Below, piece by piece: positions 1 to 8,809 of a DNA stretch of 64,000 nt. The stretch comes from JANQIO01 sp043513815. GTDB taxonomy: Bacteria; Pseudomonadota; Gammaproteobacteria; Pseudomonadales; Halieaceae. The stretch spans positions 372,001-436,000 of the forward strand of contig CP121313.1 in assembly GCA_043513815.1 (NCBI GenBank). Direction: 5' to 3'. The position numbers and the translations under genes are program-made. The notes beneath the pieces are model-generated. The model was not told where the DNA came from and searched no databases. It worked only from the letters and a program-made list of their open reading frames with translations. Numbering within the stretch: position 1 is the stretch's first letter; each line of letters opens with the position of its first letter.

Positions 1-831
1 GAGCTCCCGGAGTGTGCCGGCCAGATCATCTGTCAGTCCCACCAGGGCGGGCAGTTCTTCACTCAGCAATGCTTGCACTTCTTCGCCGTTCTCGCCGAGG
101 GCATTGGAGACCGCATCGGTTGCTGACTGCAGTGAGCGACCAGCCTCGGTCACCGTGGGCAACACCTCGCTGTCGAGCCGTTGCGCAACAGAGCGGAAGG
201 CCGGCAAGGTGTTTTCCAGCTCGGCGCTGACGCGACCGGCGCTGGTCATCAGTTCATCGATGTCGGTCGATGCTGTGGCCAGGTTTTCTGACAGCGTGCG
301 TAACTCTGCAATGGTAACGCCCAGGTCCTCTGCGGCTTGATCCGACAGCAGGCGGTCGAGCCGCTGCAGGGTGTGTTCCACGGAGCTGGTGATGCGCCCC
401 GCCGACCCCGCCAACTGGCTGAACAGTGAGGGGTACCCCGGGATAACGCCTGGAGGGACTTCGAAACCGGGCGTTTCGTCGGCGCGCTCACGCAGCTCGA
501 TCACCGATAGCCCGGTGATGCCCTGGGCCTCCAGCAGGGCGACGATATTCTCCACCGCTGGTAGTGCTTCCCGGCTGCCGAAGGACACGTCCACCCGCCC
601 GGGATACTCGCGGCTCAGGGCAATGTCGTTGACGCGCCCGATGGGTACGCCCAGATAGCGGACTTCGCTGCCGATAGACAAGCCGCTGACAGAGCCGTCG
701 AACAGTATCGTCAACTCGTTGCCCATCTTCTGCGGGTCGGGCCCCTTGATCCATTGGTAAAAGCCCGCCAGCGCCAGCAGCGACAGCAACACGAAGGTGG
801 TGACGAGGATAATTCGCGCATTGCGCTCCAT
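1..831 (-). CDS. MCE-domain (MlaD-like) substrate-binding protein, partial at the left edge
   Basis: The visible 277 residues start with one N-terminal membrane anchor (about residues 7-24), followed by an MCE/MlaD domain (about 38-115, including a VRYLGVPIGRV segment) and a long helical tail with regularly spaced leucines. The family forms the periplasmic lipid-binding part of Mla-type ABC transporters that move phospholipids between the membranes. The ATG is one base after the stop of the ATPase gene, so the permease, ATPase and this gene form one operon. The C-terminus lies outside the window, so the final length is unknown. Family call is firm; the lipid carried is inferred. Confidence 0.85.
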   Translation of the reverse strand, partial: MERNARIILVTTFVLLSLLALAGFYQWIKGPDPQKMGNELTILFDGSVSGLSIGSEVRYLGVPIGRVNDIALSREYPGRVDVSFGSREALPAVENIVALLEAQGITGLSVIELRERADETPGFEVPPGVIPGYPSLFSQLAGSAGRITSSVEHTLQRLDRLLSDQAAEDLGVTIAELRTLSENLATASTDIDELMTSAGRVSAELENTLPAFRSVAQRLDSEVLPTVTEAGRSLQSATDAVSNALGENGEEVQALLSEELPALVGLTDDLAGTLREL

Positions 832-832
832 A

Positions 833-1648
833 TCAGGCGGCTCCCTGTTGGTTCTGGGCAGCCGGGCCTGAGGCCAGCGCGGCACGGCCCCTTACCCCGC
901 CGAAGTAGCTGCGAATCCAGGGGTGAGGATGACGCACAATGACATCGGTCATATCGACGATCACCTTCTTGTCGACGAGAACGGCCAGTCGATCACAGAT
1001 GGTGAGCAGTGAATCCATGTCGTGGGAAATCATCACCACGGTCAGCTTGAGATGTTCACGCAGGTACAGGATCAGCTGGTCGAACTCCGCCGCACTGATC
1101 GGGTCCAGACCCGCGGTGGGTTCGTCGAGAAACACCACGCGCGGCTCAGTCGCCAGGGCCCGGGCCAGGCCCGCGCGCTTGATCATGCCGCCGGACAGCT
1201 CCGAGGGATACTTGTCGAAGGCTTCTTCCTTGAGCCCGACCATCTTGAGCTTCAGCCGGCCCAGCTCCGAGGCGAAGGATTTGCTGATGCGGGTGTTCTC
1301 GATAATAGGTGCCACCACGTTCTCCAGCACCGTTAGCCCGGAGAACAGTGCGCCGCTCTGGAACAGGACTCCCCAGCGCGGGTGGCAGTCACTGAGGTAG
1401 CCGTTGCCCTTGTCCTTGCAGGTAATGTCGCCGCCGAAAACTTTCACGTCACCTTCGGTGGGAGTATGCAGGCCCAGCATGGTGCGCAGCAGTACCGACT
1501 TGCCGGTGCCCGAGCCGCCGACAATGCCGAGAATCTCGTTTTCGAATATGGTCAGGTTGATGCCGTTGTGCACGGTATGGCTACCGAAGCGATTGACGAC
1601 GTTGCGCACTTCAATTATGGGTTTGCCCAGGACCGCTGCGTCGTTCAC
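833..1648 (-). CDS. MlaF-like ABC transporter ATP-binding protein
   Basis: A 271-residue ABC ATPase. Walker A (GGSGTGKSVLL) is near residue 42, the signature LSGGMIKRAGLARAL near 145, directly followed by Walker B (VVFLDEPTAGLD) and the switch histidine in MISHD. It would energise lipid transport by the adjoining MlaE-type permease. The GTG start overlaps the permease stop (TGGTGA), a classic translational coupling. The reading frame stays open far upstream inside the permease gene, but that extension has no family similarity, so the GTG is preferred. Confidence 0.88.
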   Translation of the reverse strand: MNDAAVLGKPIIEVRNVVNRFGSHTVHNGINLTIFENEILGIVGGSGTGKSVLLRTMLGLHTPTEGDVKVFGGDITCKDKGNGYLSDCHPRWGVLFQSGALFSGLTVLENVVAPIIENTRISKSFASELGRLKLKMVGLKEEAFDKYPSELSGGMIKRAGLARALATEPRVVFLDEPTAGLDPISAAEFDQLILYLREHLKLTVVMISHDMDSLLTICDRLAVLVDKKVIVDMTDVIVRHPHPWIRSYFGGVRGRAALASGPAAQNQQGAA

Positions 1649-2826
1649 CAGCCAAGCTCCGTGAAGATGATGGAAAAGACCGCGTCGACCACGATCACCA
1701 TGAATATGGATTCTACAACGGCGCTGGTCGTGTTGCGCCCCACCGCGTCGGCGGAGCGCTCCACAAAATAGCCGCGGTAGGTGCCAATGGAGCCGATCAT
1801 CAGGGCGAAGAACGGCGCCTTGATCAGCCCGACCTTGAAATGGGTCAGTGGGTCCAGCGCCAGGAATCGCTCCACCACCAGCGGATAGGGAATATCCAGC
1901 AGGCCAACTGCAATGACTACTGTGCCCAGCAGTCCCGCAATATCGGCAATGAAGGTCAGCAGCGGCAGGCACACCACCAGCGCGAGCATGCGTGGCAGCA
2001 CCAGGGCCTCGAAGGGGTCGATGCCCATGGTCTCCATGGCGCTGATTTCTTCGTTGAGTTGCATGACGCCGATTTCCGCCGCGAACGCCGAGCCGGAACG
2101 CCCGGCGACCAGGATCGCGGTGAGCAGTCCGCCCATCTCCCGCATGATCGATATGGAGACCAGGTCCACGGTGAATATCTGTGCGCCGAACTGGCTCAGC
2201 TGTGTCTGGCTCTGGAAGCCCAGCACCAGCGCTACCAGAAAGGCCATCAATGCCACAATGCCAATCGCCGCAACGCCGGCATCCTGCACATGCCGCGCGG
2301 TGGCCACCCAGCGGAAGCGCCTGGGATTCAGGACAGTCGCTACAATGCCCGCGCCGATGGCGACAAACCAAAGGTAGCGATCCCGGGCCTCCTTGAGCAG
2401 CGAAGTAATGGCGTTCGTAAAGCGCTGTGATGCGGCCGTCAGCCAGGGCACCGGGGGCGGCTCTCGGGTCGCCTGCTCCATGGTCACAACGTCTTCGATA
2501 AACTTCAGGTGCTCGGCGCGAAAGCCGCTGTAACTGGGGCTGAAACCGGCGCGCTTGAGGGCCTCTCCAGTGCGGTACAGCAACCAGGCACCGGACAGGT
2601 CAAAGTTCTGCAATCCGCCGCAGCTGAATTCAATCTGGCGTACGGGAATGCGCGCCAGGCCCAGTTCCTCGACGATCCCCTCCAGCTCCTGCACGTTGAG
2701 GATCGTCCAGTCTCCGCGCAGGGAAAACTCTGCCTGCTCGGCGCCGACGGCGAATCGATAGTACGGTGACTCGATGACGCTGGCGTTTGCCAGCGCATCC
2801 TGCTGCCGGTCCTGGGGCGTTGTCAT
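1645..2826 (-). CDS. MlaE-family lipid ABC permease with N-terminal STAS domain
   Basis: A 393-residue fusion. Residues about 25-115 look like a STAS/MlaB-type domain; residues about 130-393 are an MlaE permease with several hydrophobic helices and the typical EIGVMQLNEEISAMETMGIDP segment region (read here in part). In E. coli the STAS partner MlaB is a separate protein, so here the regulator is fused to the permease, an arrangement also known in other bacteria. It is the first gene of the three-gene operon and diverges from the VOC gene with a 94-base spacer. Confidence 0.87.
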   Translation of the reverse strand: MTTPQDRQQDALANASVIESPYYRFAVGAEQAEFSLRGDWTILNVQELEGIVEELGLARIPVRQIEFSCGGLQNFDLSGAWLLYRTGEALKRAGFSPSYSGFRAEHLKFIEDVVTMEQATREPPPVPWLTAASQRFTNAITSLLKEARDRYLWFVAIGAGIVATVLNPRRFRWVATARHVQDAGVAAIGIVALMAFLVALVLGFQSQTQLSQFGAQIFTVDLVSISIMREMGGLLTAILVAGRSGSAFAAEIGVMQLNEEISAMETMGIDPFEALVLPRMLALVVCLPLLTFIADIAGLLGTVVIAVGLLDIPYPLVVERFLALDPLTHFKVGLIKAPFFALMIGSIGTYRGYFVERSADAVGRNTTSAVVESIFMVIVVDAVFSIIFTELGW

Positions 2827-2865
2827 CCGCTCACTATAGACCAGAACACCTGATGCGGCTTGCGT

Positions 2866-2893
2866 TTGAGGTCGGCGCTGGCGCCGTTATACT
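2866..2893 (+). promoter_or_regulatory. Candidate sigma-70 promoter for the VOC gene
   Basis: TTGAGG and TATACT are separated by 16 bases. The -10 matches the consensus at five of six positions and the -35 at four. The predicted start point is about 20 bases before the ATG at 2921. It lies in the short divergent spacer with the lipid-transport operon. Assigned by eye only. Confidence 0.5.
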
Positions 2894-2920
2894 CGATCGA
2901 TTCATAGGCACAGGCGAGTA

Positions 2921-3808
2921 ATGAGTACACTGATTCCACTAGGGCCGACCCTGACCGGCACCGTAGTAACGCCCGACCTGGATTCCAGTGTCGCGGCTTA
3001 CTGCGATTATCTGCATGCCTCGGTGCTCGAGGCGGGCGAAGTGTCGGCAGACCAGGCCCGGCTGTGGGGCAAGCCCCGGCTGGAGGGCAGCCCGCTGGTG
3101 ACCTTGCAGTCTCCTGCCGGCGAGCCCTGGGTGCGCCTGATCGGTATCCCCGGGCTGTTGCCGGCCAAGCCCTTCAAGGAGCTGGGGTGGATGGCGCTTG
3201 AGGTACTGGTGGAGGACGTCAACGCCCTCTGGCAGCAGCTCGAGTCCTCGCCCTTTAAAATATTTCGCGGTCCGGCGGACAGTGGCAATGCCTGTGGCAT
3301 GCAACTGATTGGCCCGGCCGGCGAAGTCCTCTACCTTACTGAGGTACGCAAGCCGGAAGCGCCCTTTGATATTGCCCCCGCGCAAACACCGGTCGACCGC
3401 CTGTTCTCGCCGGTCACAGCCTGCCTGCGGCGCGATGAGGCGCTGACAGTCTTTCGCAAGCTGGGAGCTCAGCGCAGTTGGCGCTTCGATACCACGCTGG
3501 GATCAGTAAATCGCGCCCACGGTCTGGATCCCTCCCTGACGCACCCGGTGGGCACGGTCAGGTTGGCCGGTCGTTCCATGGTGGAAATCAACCAGTTGGG
3601 TGTTGCCAAGTCCCGGCCTCCCGGCGAGGGTAAATTGCCGGCCGGCATCGTCATGGTGAGCTTCGTGATCGACAACCTGGACAATATCGGCCTGCGGCCG
3701 ATATCACCGCCGCTGTCGCTGGGGGGTGCTCTGTATGGCGGTCAGCGGGTGGCCGCCTGTCGCGGCGCTGCCGGCGAATTGCTGGAACTCATCGAAGCCG
3801 CGAGTTAG
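2921..3808 (+). CDS. VOC (glyoxalase/bleomycin-resistance-like) superfamily protein
   Basis: A 295-residue soluble protein with two half-repeats resembling VOC modules (about residues 8-135 and 148-290). The first has a recognisable strand pattern ending in PAGEVLYLTEV, the second ending in RGAAGELLELIE. VOC proteins are metal-dependent dioxygenases, isomerases or binding proteins. I cannot pick metal ligands with certainty, so the substrate is unknown. A good promoter match precedes it. Its stop codon runs straight into a GC-rich tandem repeat shared with the convergent neighbour. Confidence 0.65.
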   Translation: MSTLIPLGPTLTGTVVTPDLDSSVAAYCDYLHASVLEAGEVSADQARLWGKPRLEGSPLVTLQSPAGEPWVRLIGIPGLLPAKPFKELGWMALEVLVEDVNALWQQLESSPFKIFRGPADSGNACGMQLIGPAGEVLYLTEVRKPEAPFDIAPAQTPVDRLFSPVTACLRRDEALTVFRKLGAQRSWRFDTTLGSVNRAHGLDPSLTHPVGTVRLAGRSMVEINQLGVAKSRPPGEGKLPAGIVMVSFVIDNLDNIGLRPISPPLSLGGALYGGQRVAACRGAAGELLELIEAAS

Positions 3809-3820
3809 GAGGGGCCGCCC

Positions 3821-3946
3821 AGGTGCGGCCGGCCAGGTGCGGCCGGCCAGGTGCGGCCGGCCAGGTGCGGCCGGCCAGGTGCGGCCGGCGAGGCGCGGCC
3901 GGCGAGGCGCGGCCGGCGAGGCGCGGCCGGCGAGGCGCGGCCGGCC
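3821..3946. repeat. GC-rich 14-bp minisatellite between convergent genes
   Basis: Nine contiguous 14-base units. The first five begin AGGTGC and the last four AGGCGC, each followed by GGCCGGC plus C or G, so most units hold the palindrome GGCCGGCC or a one-base variant. A degenerate unit covers the stop codon of the VOC gene (3807-3820). The array ends 11 bases before the stop of the convergent acyltransferase gene. No coding role is visible. It may act as a structured bidirectional transcript end or simply be a slippage-prone spacer. Confidence 0.95.
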
Positions 3947-3957
3947 AGGCAAAAACC

Positions 3958-6900
3958 CTACGCCGTTGCCGCCACCGCTTCCCGGGCCAGGCTGTTGAGG
4001 GCGCTGAAATCCGTCTTGCCACTGCCCAGCTTGGGAATACTCTCGACCTTGATCACCTGGGCCGGCACCATCAGCGGCGCCACCCCGGCGGCCACCATCT
4101 GCTCGCGTAGCGTTTCCTCCAGCTGGTCGCTGGTCACCAGCATGATGACTTTCTCGCCCTTGCGGGAATCGGGCACAGCGGCGGCGGCCAGGTCTTCCTC
4201 GGTTTCTGCCGGCAGCACGCCGCGGGCCTGTTCTTCAACGGCACCCAGACTGACCATCTCGCCGCCCACCTTGGCGAAGCGTGAGTAGCGGTCGACGATC
4301 ATCAGGAAACCCTCGTTGGTGAGGTGGCCCTTGTCGCCGGTTACGTACCAGCGCATGTCATCGTTTTCAAAAATGACCTCGCCAGTTTTCTTGTCATCGT
4401 CCAGATAGCCGAGCATCACCTGGTTGCCGGAAATGCAGATCATGCCATCCTCGCCCAGCGGCAGCTCTTCGCGGGTATTGGGGTCGATAATCTTGAAACT
4501 GGTGCCCGGCAGGGGCAGGCCGACGCTGCCCTCGCGCTGGCCCACCTGGATCTTCCAGCTAGCGGTGTCCACAGCGTCGGGTACGTTGACGCTGGCCACC
4601 GGTGTGGTCTCGGTGGCGCCGTAACCCTCCAGGATGTACTTGTTGAACTTCATCTGGAATTCCTGTCGCACATGGGCCGGCAGCTTCTCGGCGCCGGCGA
4701 CCACGATACGCAGCGGCTCCAGCAGGATGGGGTCAACCTTGCGGTTGCGGGCGTAGAGACTCAGGAAGGTGGCGGTACCGAACAAGATGGTGGCACGGTA
4801 GCGAGCCACGGCCCTGGCGATCCCCAGCACGTCGGTCGGGTCCGGGTGGCAGACAATAGGGATGCCCTCTATCAGCGGCATGATCAGGGTAACCGTGAGG
4901 CCGAAGGCGTGGAACGGGGGCAGTGACGCCATCACCACATCGTCGACACGGGTGTTCAGCACATCGGAAATCTGCTTGCAGTTGGACTGAATGTTGCGGT
5001 GGGAGAGCACCACGCCCTTGGGCTTACCCTCGCTGCCGCTGGAGAACAGGATTGCCGCAGGGTCCTCCAGGCTCACGCGGTTGCCGAACAGTGTGTACAA
5101 AAGCCTTGCGGGGAACAGGCTAACCTGGATCAGCTTGATGACCAGGCGCCACTGGGGAATGTTTTCGCGAATATCCTCCATGTAGAGCACGTCGACACCG
5201 TCCAGCATCGACTCCACATCGACGCCACGGCCTTCCAGTCGCGTCTGGAACTGGCGGGAGGTGAACACCTGCTTGATGCCGGCGGTCGCGATGGCCGCGC
5301 TCACGGCCTCCTCGGAAGCACTGAAGTTGAGGTTGACGGCGGCGCGGCCCTTGAGCATTACCGCCATATTGGCGATAGCAGCGGCATTGGCGGCCGGCAG
5401 CAGCAGGCCCACGTTCCCGGCTTCCCGGTCGAGCTTCATGGCGGCGGAGAAGGCCAGTGTGGCGGCCGCAAAGCGGCGACGGCTCAGTTTCACGCCGCTG
5501 GCGTCAACCGTGCAGATATCGCTCAAGTTGCGTTTGGCGGTGCGCAGCCAGGCCAACGGCAGTGGGTCCAGACGTTTGGTGTAGGCCTCCCAGGCAGTGA
5601 TCGACAGGTCGAACACCTTCTGCTTGAGATTGTCGGCGCGGGTATCCAGGGGCAATGGTTTACCAAAGGCGACAATCAGGTCGCGCTTCAGGCTGGGAGA
5701 GCGGGAGTCCCGCAGATGTTCGTCGGCATAGGAGAACTTGCTGCCCCACAGGCCGCGCAGGTAGAAGGGCACAATGACGCCGTCTTCCAGGCCATCCACT
5801 GCACGCTCGTAGCCCGAGTGAAACTTGCTGAGCTGGCCGTTGCGGCTGATGGCGCCCTCGGGGAAAAGGCATACCGCTTCACCGGCCTTGAGCAACTCGT
5901 TGATGGTTTTCAGTGAATCCTTGCTCTGCCCGGAGGCAATGGGTACCACCCGGAAAAACTTCAGAATCGGTTTCAGGTACCAGACATCATAGATGCTGCG
6001 CAGCATCACGAAACGCAGCGGCCGCGGGCAGGCGATCTGTACCAATGCCCAGTCAATCCAGGAGATATGGTTACCCAGCAGCAACAGTGGGCCTGACTGG
6101 GGCAGGTTTTCGAAGCCCAGCACCTGGATCTTGTAGCGCCGTCGCAGCATGACGGCGGCGACAATACGCGCCAGCGATTGAGGCAGCTTGCGTACCGTAT
6201 AGCCGGTACCGATGATTGCCACGCCGGTGAGCATATAGAACAGGCCCACGCTGTCGATGCCGGCCAGCGCAAAGCTGGCGGTGATGCCCAGGAAGGTGAG
6301 CATGGAAACATTCTGTATCCAGTTGTTGCCGGCAAGAATGGTCCCCAGTCGGTTTTCCGGGGCGTGGAACTGGATAAGGGCATTGAGCGGAATGATGAAC
6401 AGGCCGCCGGCGGTACCCACCAGCAGGAAAGCCAGGCCCATGCTGACGGTGCTGTCGAGGGTCGGCAGCAGGGCGATGGTGACTGCCACACCGAGCGCGC
6501 CGATGGGGATCAGGCCGGTCTCGATATAGTTGCGGGATACCCGTCCGGCAATCAGCGAGCCCAGCATGATGCCAACTCCGGCGCAGGCCAGAATGCCCTG
6601 GATAATGACGGTATTGGTAATGTCCAGCCGCTCTTTGGCGAAGGCGGGGAAAGCCGCCAGCATCACCTGCGAGATTGCCCAGAATGTGGCCAGGCCAATG
6701 ATTGACAGGAAAATCTGGTCCCGGGCGCGCACCGTACGCAGGTTCTTCTGAAGGTAGCCCAGCCGCACATAGGACTTCATGTCGAAGTGCTTCTCGGTGC
6801 GGGTGGTGCCGGTCGAGGTCAGTCGGAAGGTAAACAGCCACTCTATGGTCGCAAGGACCACCAGGCACCAGCCGATAGGCGCCACCAGTTTGATGATCTC

Positions 6901-7425
6901 GTCGGTGCTCAGGTGGGTGGTATCCGGCAGCAGCGCTTCGAAGGCGCCGGAGAATACGAAAGTGCCCAGCAGGATGCCGATAATGGTAGTGGCCTGCACG
7001 GCGCCATTGGCGCTGGCCAGGTTTTCCGAGCCCACCAGCTCCTTTATGTAGCCGTACTTGGCCGGGCTGTAGATGGCGCTTTGCACCGCCAGGGCCAGGG
7101 TCATGGCAAAGGCGCCCCAGAACCAGCCCAGATAGTAGAACAGGGTGATCAGCAGGGTGGCGGCTACAGCGCCCAGTGCGGCAAAGCGAATGACTTTTGG
7201 CTTGGGATACTTGTCAGACAGGAAGCCCGCGGGTGAAAACAGCAGGATAAACGGCAGCAGGATCAGCGCATTGACGATAGCGGTCAGAACGATCTGGTCC
7301 TGACCATCGTAGGTCTTGAAGATCGTATTCTGGATGATGATCTTGTGCCCGAGATCCACGAAGGCATTCAGGAACAGGATGATCATGTAGGGAATGAAGC
7401 CGCTGATGCGGGTCAATCGTGTCAT
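3958..7425 (-). CDS. aas: Fused lysophospholipid transporter / acyltransferase / acyl-ACP synthetase
   Basis: A 1155-residue three-module protein. Residues 1-420 are an LplT-like MFS transporter. Residues about 430-630 are a PlsC-type acyltransferase with an HX4D motif (NHISWID, near 450) and FPEG. Residues about 640-1150 are an AMP-forming acyl ligase with the phosphate loop SSGSEGKPKG near 790 and a YGATETTP motif. The family flips lyso-phosphatidylethanolamine inward and re-acylates it with ACP-activated fatty acid. In E. coli lplT and aas are separate genes; the full fusion is known in other proteobacteria. A GAGGAT ribosome site precedes the ATG. Confidence 0.92.
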   Translation of the reverse strand: MTRLTRISGFIPYMIILFLNAFVDLGHKIIIQNTIFKTYDGQDQIVLTAIVNALILLPFILLFSPAGFLSDKYPKPKVIRFAALGAVAATLLITLFYYLGWFWGAFAMTLALAVQSAIYSPAKYGYIKELVGSENLASANGAVQATTIIGILLGTFVFSGAFEALLPDTTHLSTDEIIKLVAPIGWCLVVLATIEWLFTFRLTSTGTTRTEKHFDMKSYVRLGYLQKNLRTVRARDQIFLSIIGLATFWAISQVMLAAFPAFAKERLDITNTVIIQGILACAGVGIMLGSLIAGRVSRNYIETGLIPIGALGVAVTIALLPTLDSTVSMGLAFLLVGTAGGLFIIPLNALIQFHAPENRLGTILAGNNWIQNVSMLTFLGITASFALAGIDSVGLFYMLTGVAIIGTGYTVRKLPQSLARIVAAVMLRRRYKIQVLGFENLPQSGPLLLLGNHISWIDWALVQIACPRPLRFVMLRSIYDVWYLKPILKFFRVVPIASGQSKDSLKTINELLKAGEAVCLFPEGAISRNGQLSKFHSGYERAVDGLEDGVIVPFYLRGLWGSKFSYADEHLRDSRSPSLKRDLIVAFGKPLPLDTRADNLKQKVFDLSITAWEAYTKRLDPLPLAWLRTAKRNLSDICTVDASGVKLSRRRFAAATLAFSAAMKLDREAGNVGLLLPAANAAAIANMAVMLKGRAAVNLNFSASEEAVSAAIATAGIKQVFTSRQFQTRLEGRGVDVESMLDGVDVLYMEDIRENIPQWRLVIKLIQVSLFPARLLYTLFGNRVSLEDPAAILFSSGSEGKPKGVVLSHRNIQSNCKQISDVLNTRVDDVVMASLPPFHAFGLTVTLIMPLIEGIPIVCHPDPTDVLGIARAVARYRATILFGTATFLSLYARNRKVDPILLEPLRIVVAGAEKLPAHVRQEFQMKFNKYILEGYGATETTPVASVNVPDAVDTASWKIQVGQREGSVGLPLPGTSFKIIDPNTREELPLGEDGMICISGNQVMLGYLDDDKKTGEVIFENDDMRWYVTGDKGHLTNEGFLMIVDRYSRFAKVGGEMVSLGAVEEQARGVLPAETEEDLAAAAVPDSRKGEKVIMLVTSDQLEETLREQMVAAGVAPLMVPAQVIKVESIPKLGSGKTDFSALNSLAREAVAATA

Positions 7426-7560
7426 GCGTTTATCCTCGCGATGTCGGTCCGGCTCATGATCCTTATTGTGCTCCTTCTTGCCACCTTGGCTGAAAAAGTC
7501 GCTTTATTTTGACCAACAGGTATTATTATTCGCTACTTGCTGCGAGATTGTCGAGGTACC

Positions 7561-8301
7561 ATGGCACAGGTTGGCCCACTGGTCGATTCCCTCAAAGCCT
7601 CACTCAAGGCTGCGGGTATCAAATATACGCAGGTCGCGACAGCTCTCCAATTGTCGGAATCGTCGATCAAGCGAAAATTTTCCCGCAAGGAGTTCACGCT
7701 CTCGGAGCTGGACCGCATCTGCGCCCTGGCCGGACTGCAGATATCAGACCTGGTGCGGCGTATGGAAGAGAGCCGCGGGCGCCTGCAGGCATTGTCGAAA
7801 GAACAGGAGCAGGAGATCGCCGGTGATCCGGGCCTGTTGCTGGTCGCGGTGTCCGTGCTCAACCGTTGGACCTTCGAGCAACTGCTCGATTTCTACCGTT
7901 TTGAGGCCACGGAACTGGTACAGATGCTGGCGCGGCTGGACCGACTGAAGATGATCGACCTGTTGCCCGGCAACCGCATCAAGCTGCTGGTGGCGCCGAA
8001 TTTCGGCTGGCTGCCCAACGGGCCGATCGAGAAGGTGTTCCTGGCCGCCATCCAGCAGGATTTTTTCTCCACCCGCTTCGATCGCGATGACCACAAGTTG
8101 CTGGTATTGAACGGCATGCTGTCGGCGGCGTCCAATGGAGAGTTGCAGCGCAAGATGGAGCGGTTGGCGCGGGAATTCGACCAGCTCAATAGCGAGGATG
8201 CCGGCTTGCCGCTGGCGGAAAAGCATGGCTGCACGGTGCTGCTGGCGCTGCGCGACTGGCACTACCAGACCTTTGCCCACCTGCGGCAGGAGCAGCCATG
8301 A
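7561..8301 (+). CDS. XRE-like helix-turn-helix transcriptional regulator
   Basis: A 246-residue protein with a Cro/C1-type helix-turn-helix at about residues 15-65 (TQVATALQLSESSIKRKFSR). A longer alpha-helical domain that I cannot name follows; it may sense a ligand or mediate dimerisation. The ATG was chosen over an in-frame TTG eight codons earlier because GAGG lies just before it and the helix-turn-helix alignment starts there. It diverges from the acyltransferase fusion and overlaps the GNAT gene by four bases (ATGA). Its target genes are not evident. Confidence 0.8.
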   Translation: MAQVGPLVDSLKASLKAAGIKYTQVATALQLSESSIKRKFSRKEFTLSELDRICALAGLQISDLVRRMEESRGRLQALSKEQEQEIAGDPGLLLVAVSVLNRWTFEQLLDFYRFEATELVQMLARLDRLKMIDLLPGNRIKLLVAPNFGWLPNGPIEKVFLAAIQQDFFSTRFDRDDHKLLVLNGMLSAASNGELQRKMERLAREFDQLNSEDAGLPLAEKHGCTVLLALRDWHYQTFAHLRQEQP

Positions 8302-8795
8302 TTCGCGCAGCACAGGAGGGCGACGGGGAAGCCCTGGCAGCGCTCTACAACCATTTCGTGCGCCACACGGCGACCACCTTCGAGACAGAGCCCATCAATG
8401 GCCGCGATATGTTCAGCCGTGTCAGCGCGGTACAGCAGATCGGTCTGCCATGGCTGGTGCTGGAAGCAGACGGTGAGCTGCAGGGTTACGCCTGCGCGGT
8501 GCGCTGGAAAGGACGCGCCGCCTACCAGAACTCGGTCGAGTCAACGATATACCTCGCTGACGGGCAGGGTGGCCGTGGGCTCGGTACCCTGTTGTACGGC
8601 GAATTGCTTGCGCAGCTACGCCATCGCGGCATGCACTGTGCGCTGGGTGGCATTGCCTTGCCGAATGCGGCCAGTGTGGCACTGCACGAGAGCCTGGGAT
8701 TCGAGAAGGTGGCACACTTGCGAGAAGTGGGGCGCAAGTTCGACCGCTGGATAGACGTGGGTTACTGGCAGTGCATGCTGGACCAGGAACACTGA
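8298..8795 (+). CDS. GNAT-family N-acetyltransferase (phosphinothricin acetyltransferase-like)
   Basis: At 165 residues it has the usual size for the family. The acetyl-CoA loop reads GGRGLGTLLYGEL near residues 91-103, followed by ALPNAASVALHESLGFE, a hallmark of the Pat/Bar subgroup that acetylates small amines. The true substrate is unknown and resistance to phosphinothricin should not be assumed. Translation is coupled to the upstream regulator, suggesting joint expression. Confidence 0.85.
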   Translation: MIRAAQEGDGEALAALYNHFVRHTATTFETEPINGRDMFSRVSAVQQIGLPWLVLEADGELQGYACAVRWKGRAAYQNSVESTIYLADGQGGRGLGTLLYGELLAQLRHRGMHCALGGIALPNAASVALHESLGFEKVAHLREVGRKFDRWIDVGYWQCMLDQEH

Positions 8796-8809
8796 TAAGG
8801 AGAAAGCCT

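Noticed and set aside
1649..2371. N-terminal extension of the MlaF-like ATPase
   Set aside because: The extension lies wholly inside the permease gene in another frame and has no ABC similarity; the overlapping GTG is the likely start.
8298..8795. Calling the GNAT gene a phosphinothricin resistance gene
   Set aside because: The family resemblance is real but most chromosomal members have other or unknown substrates; only the general family is supported.
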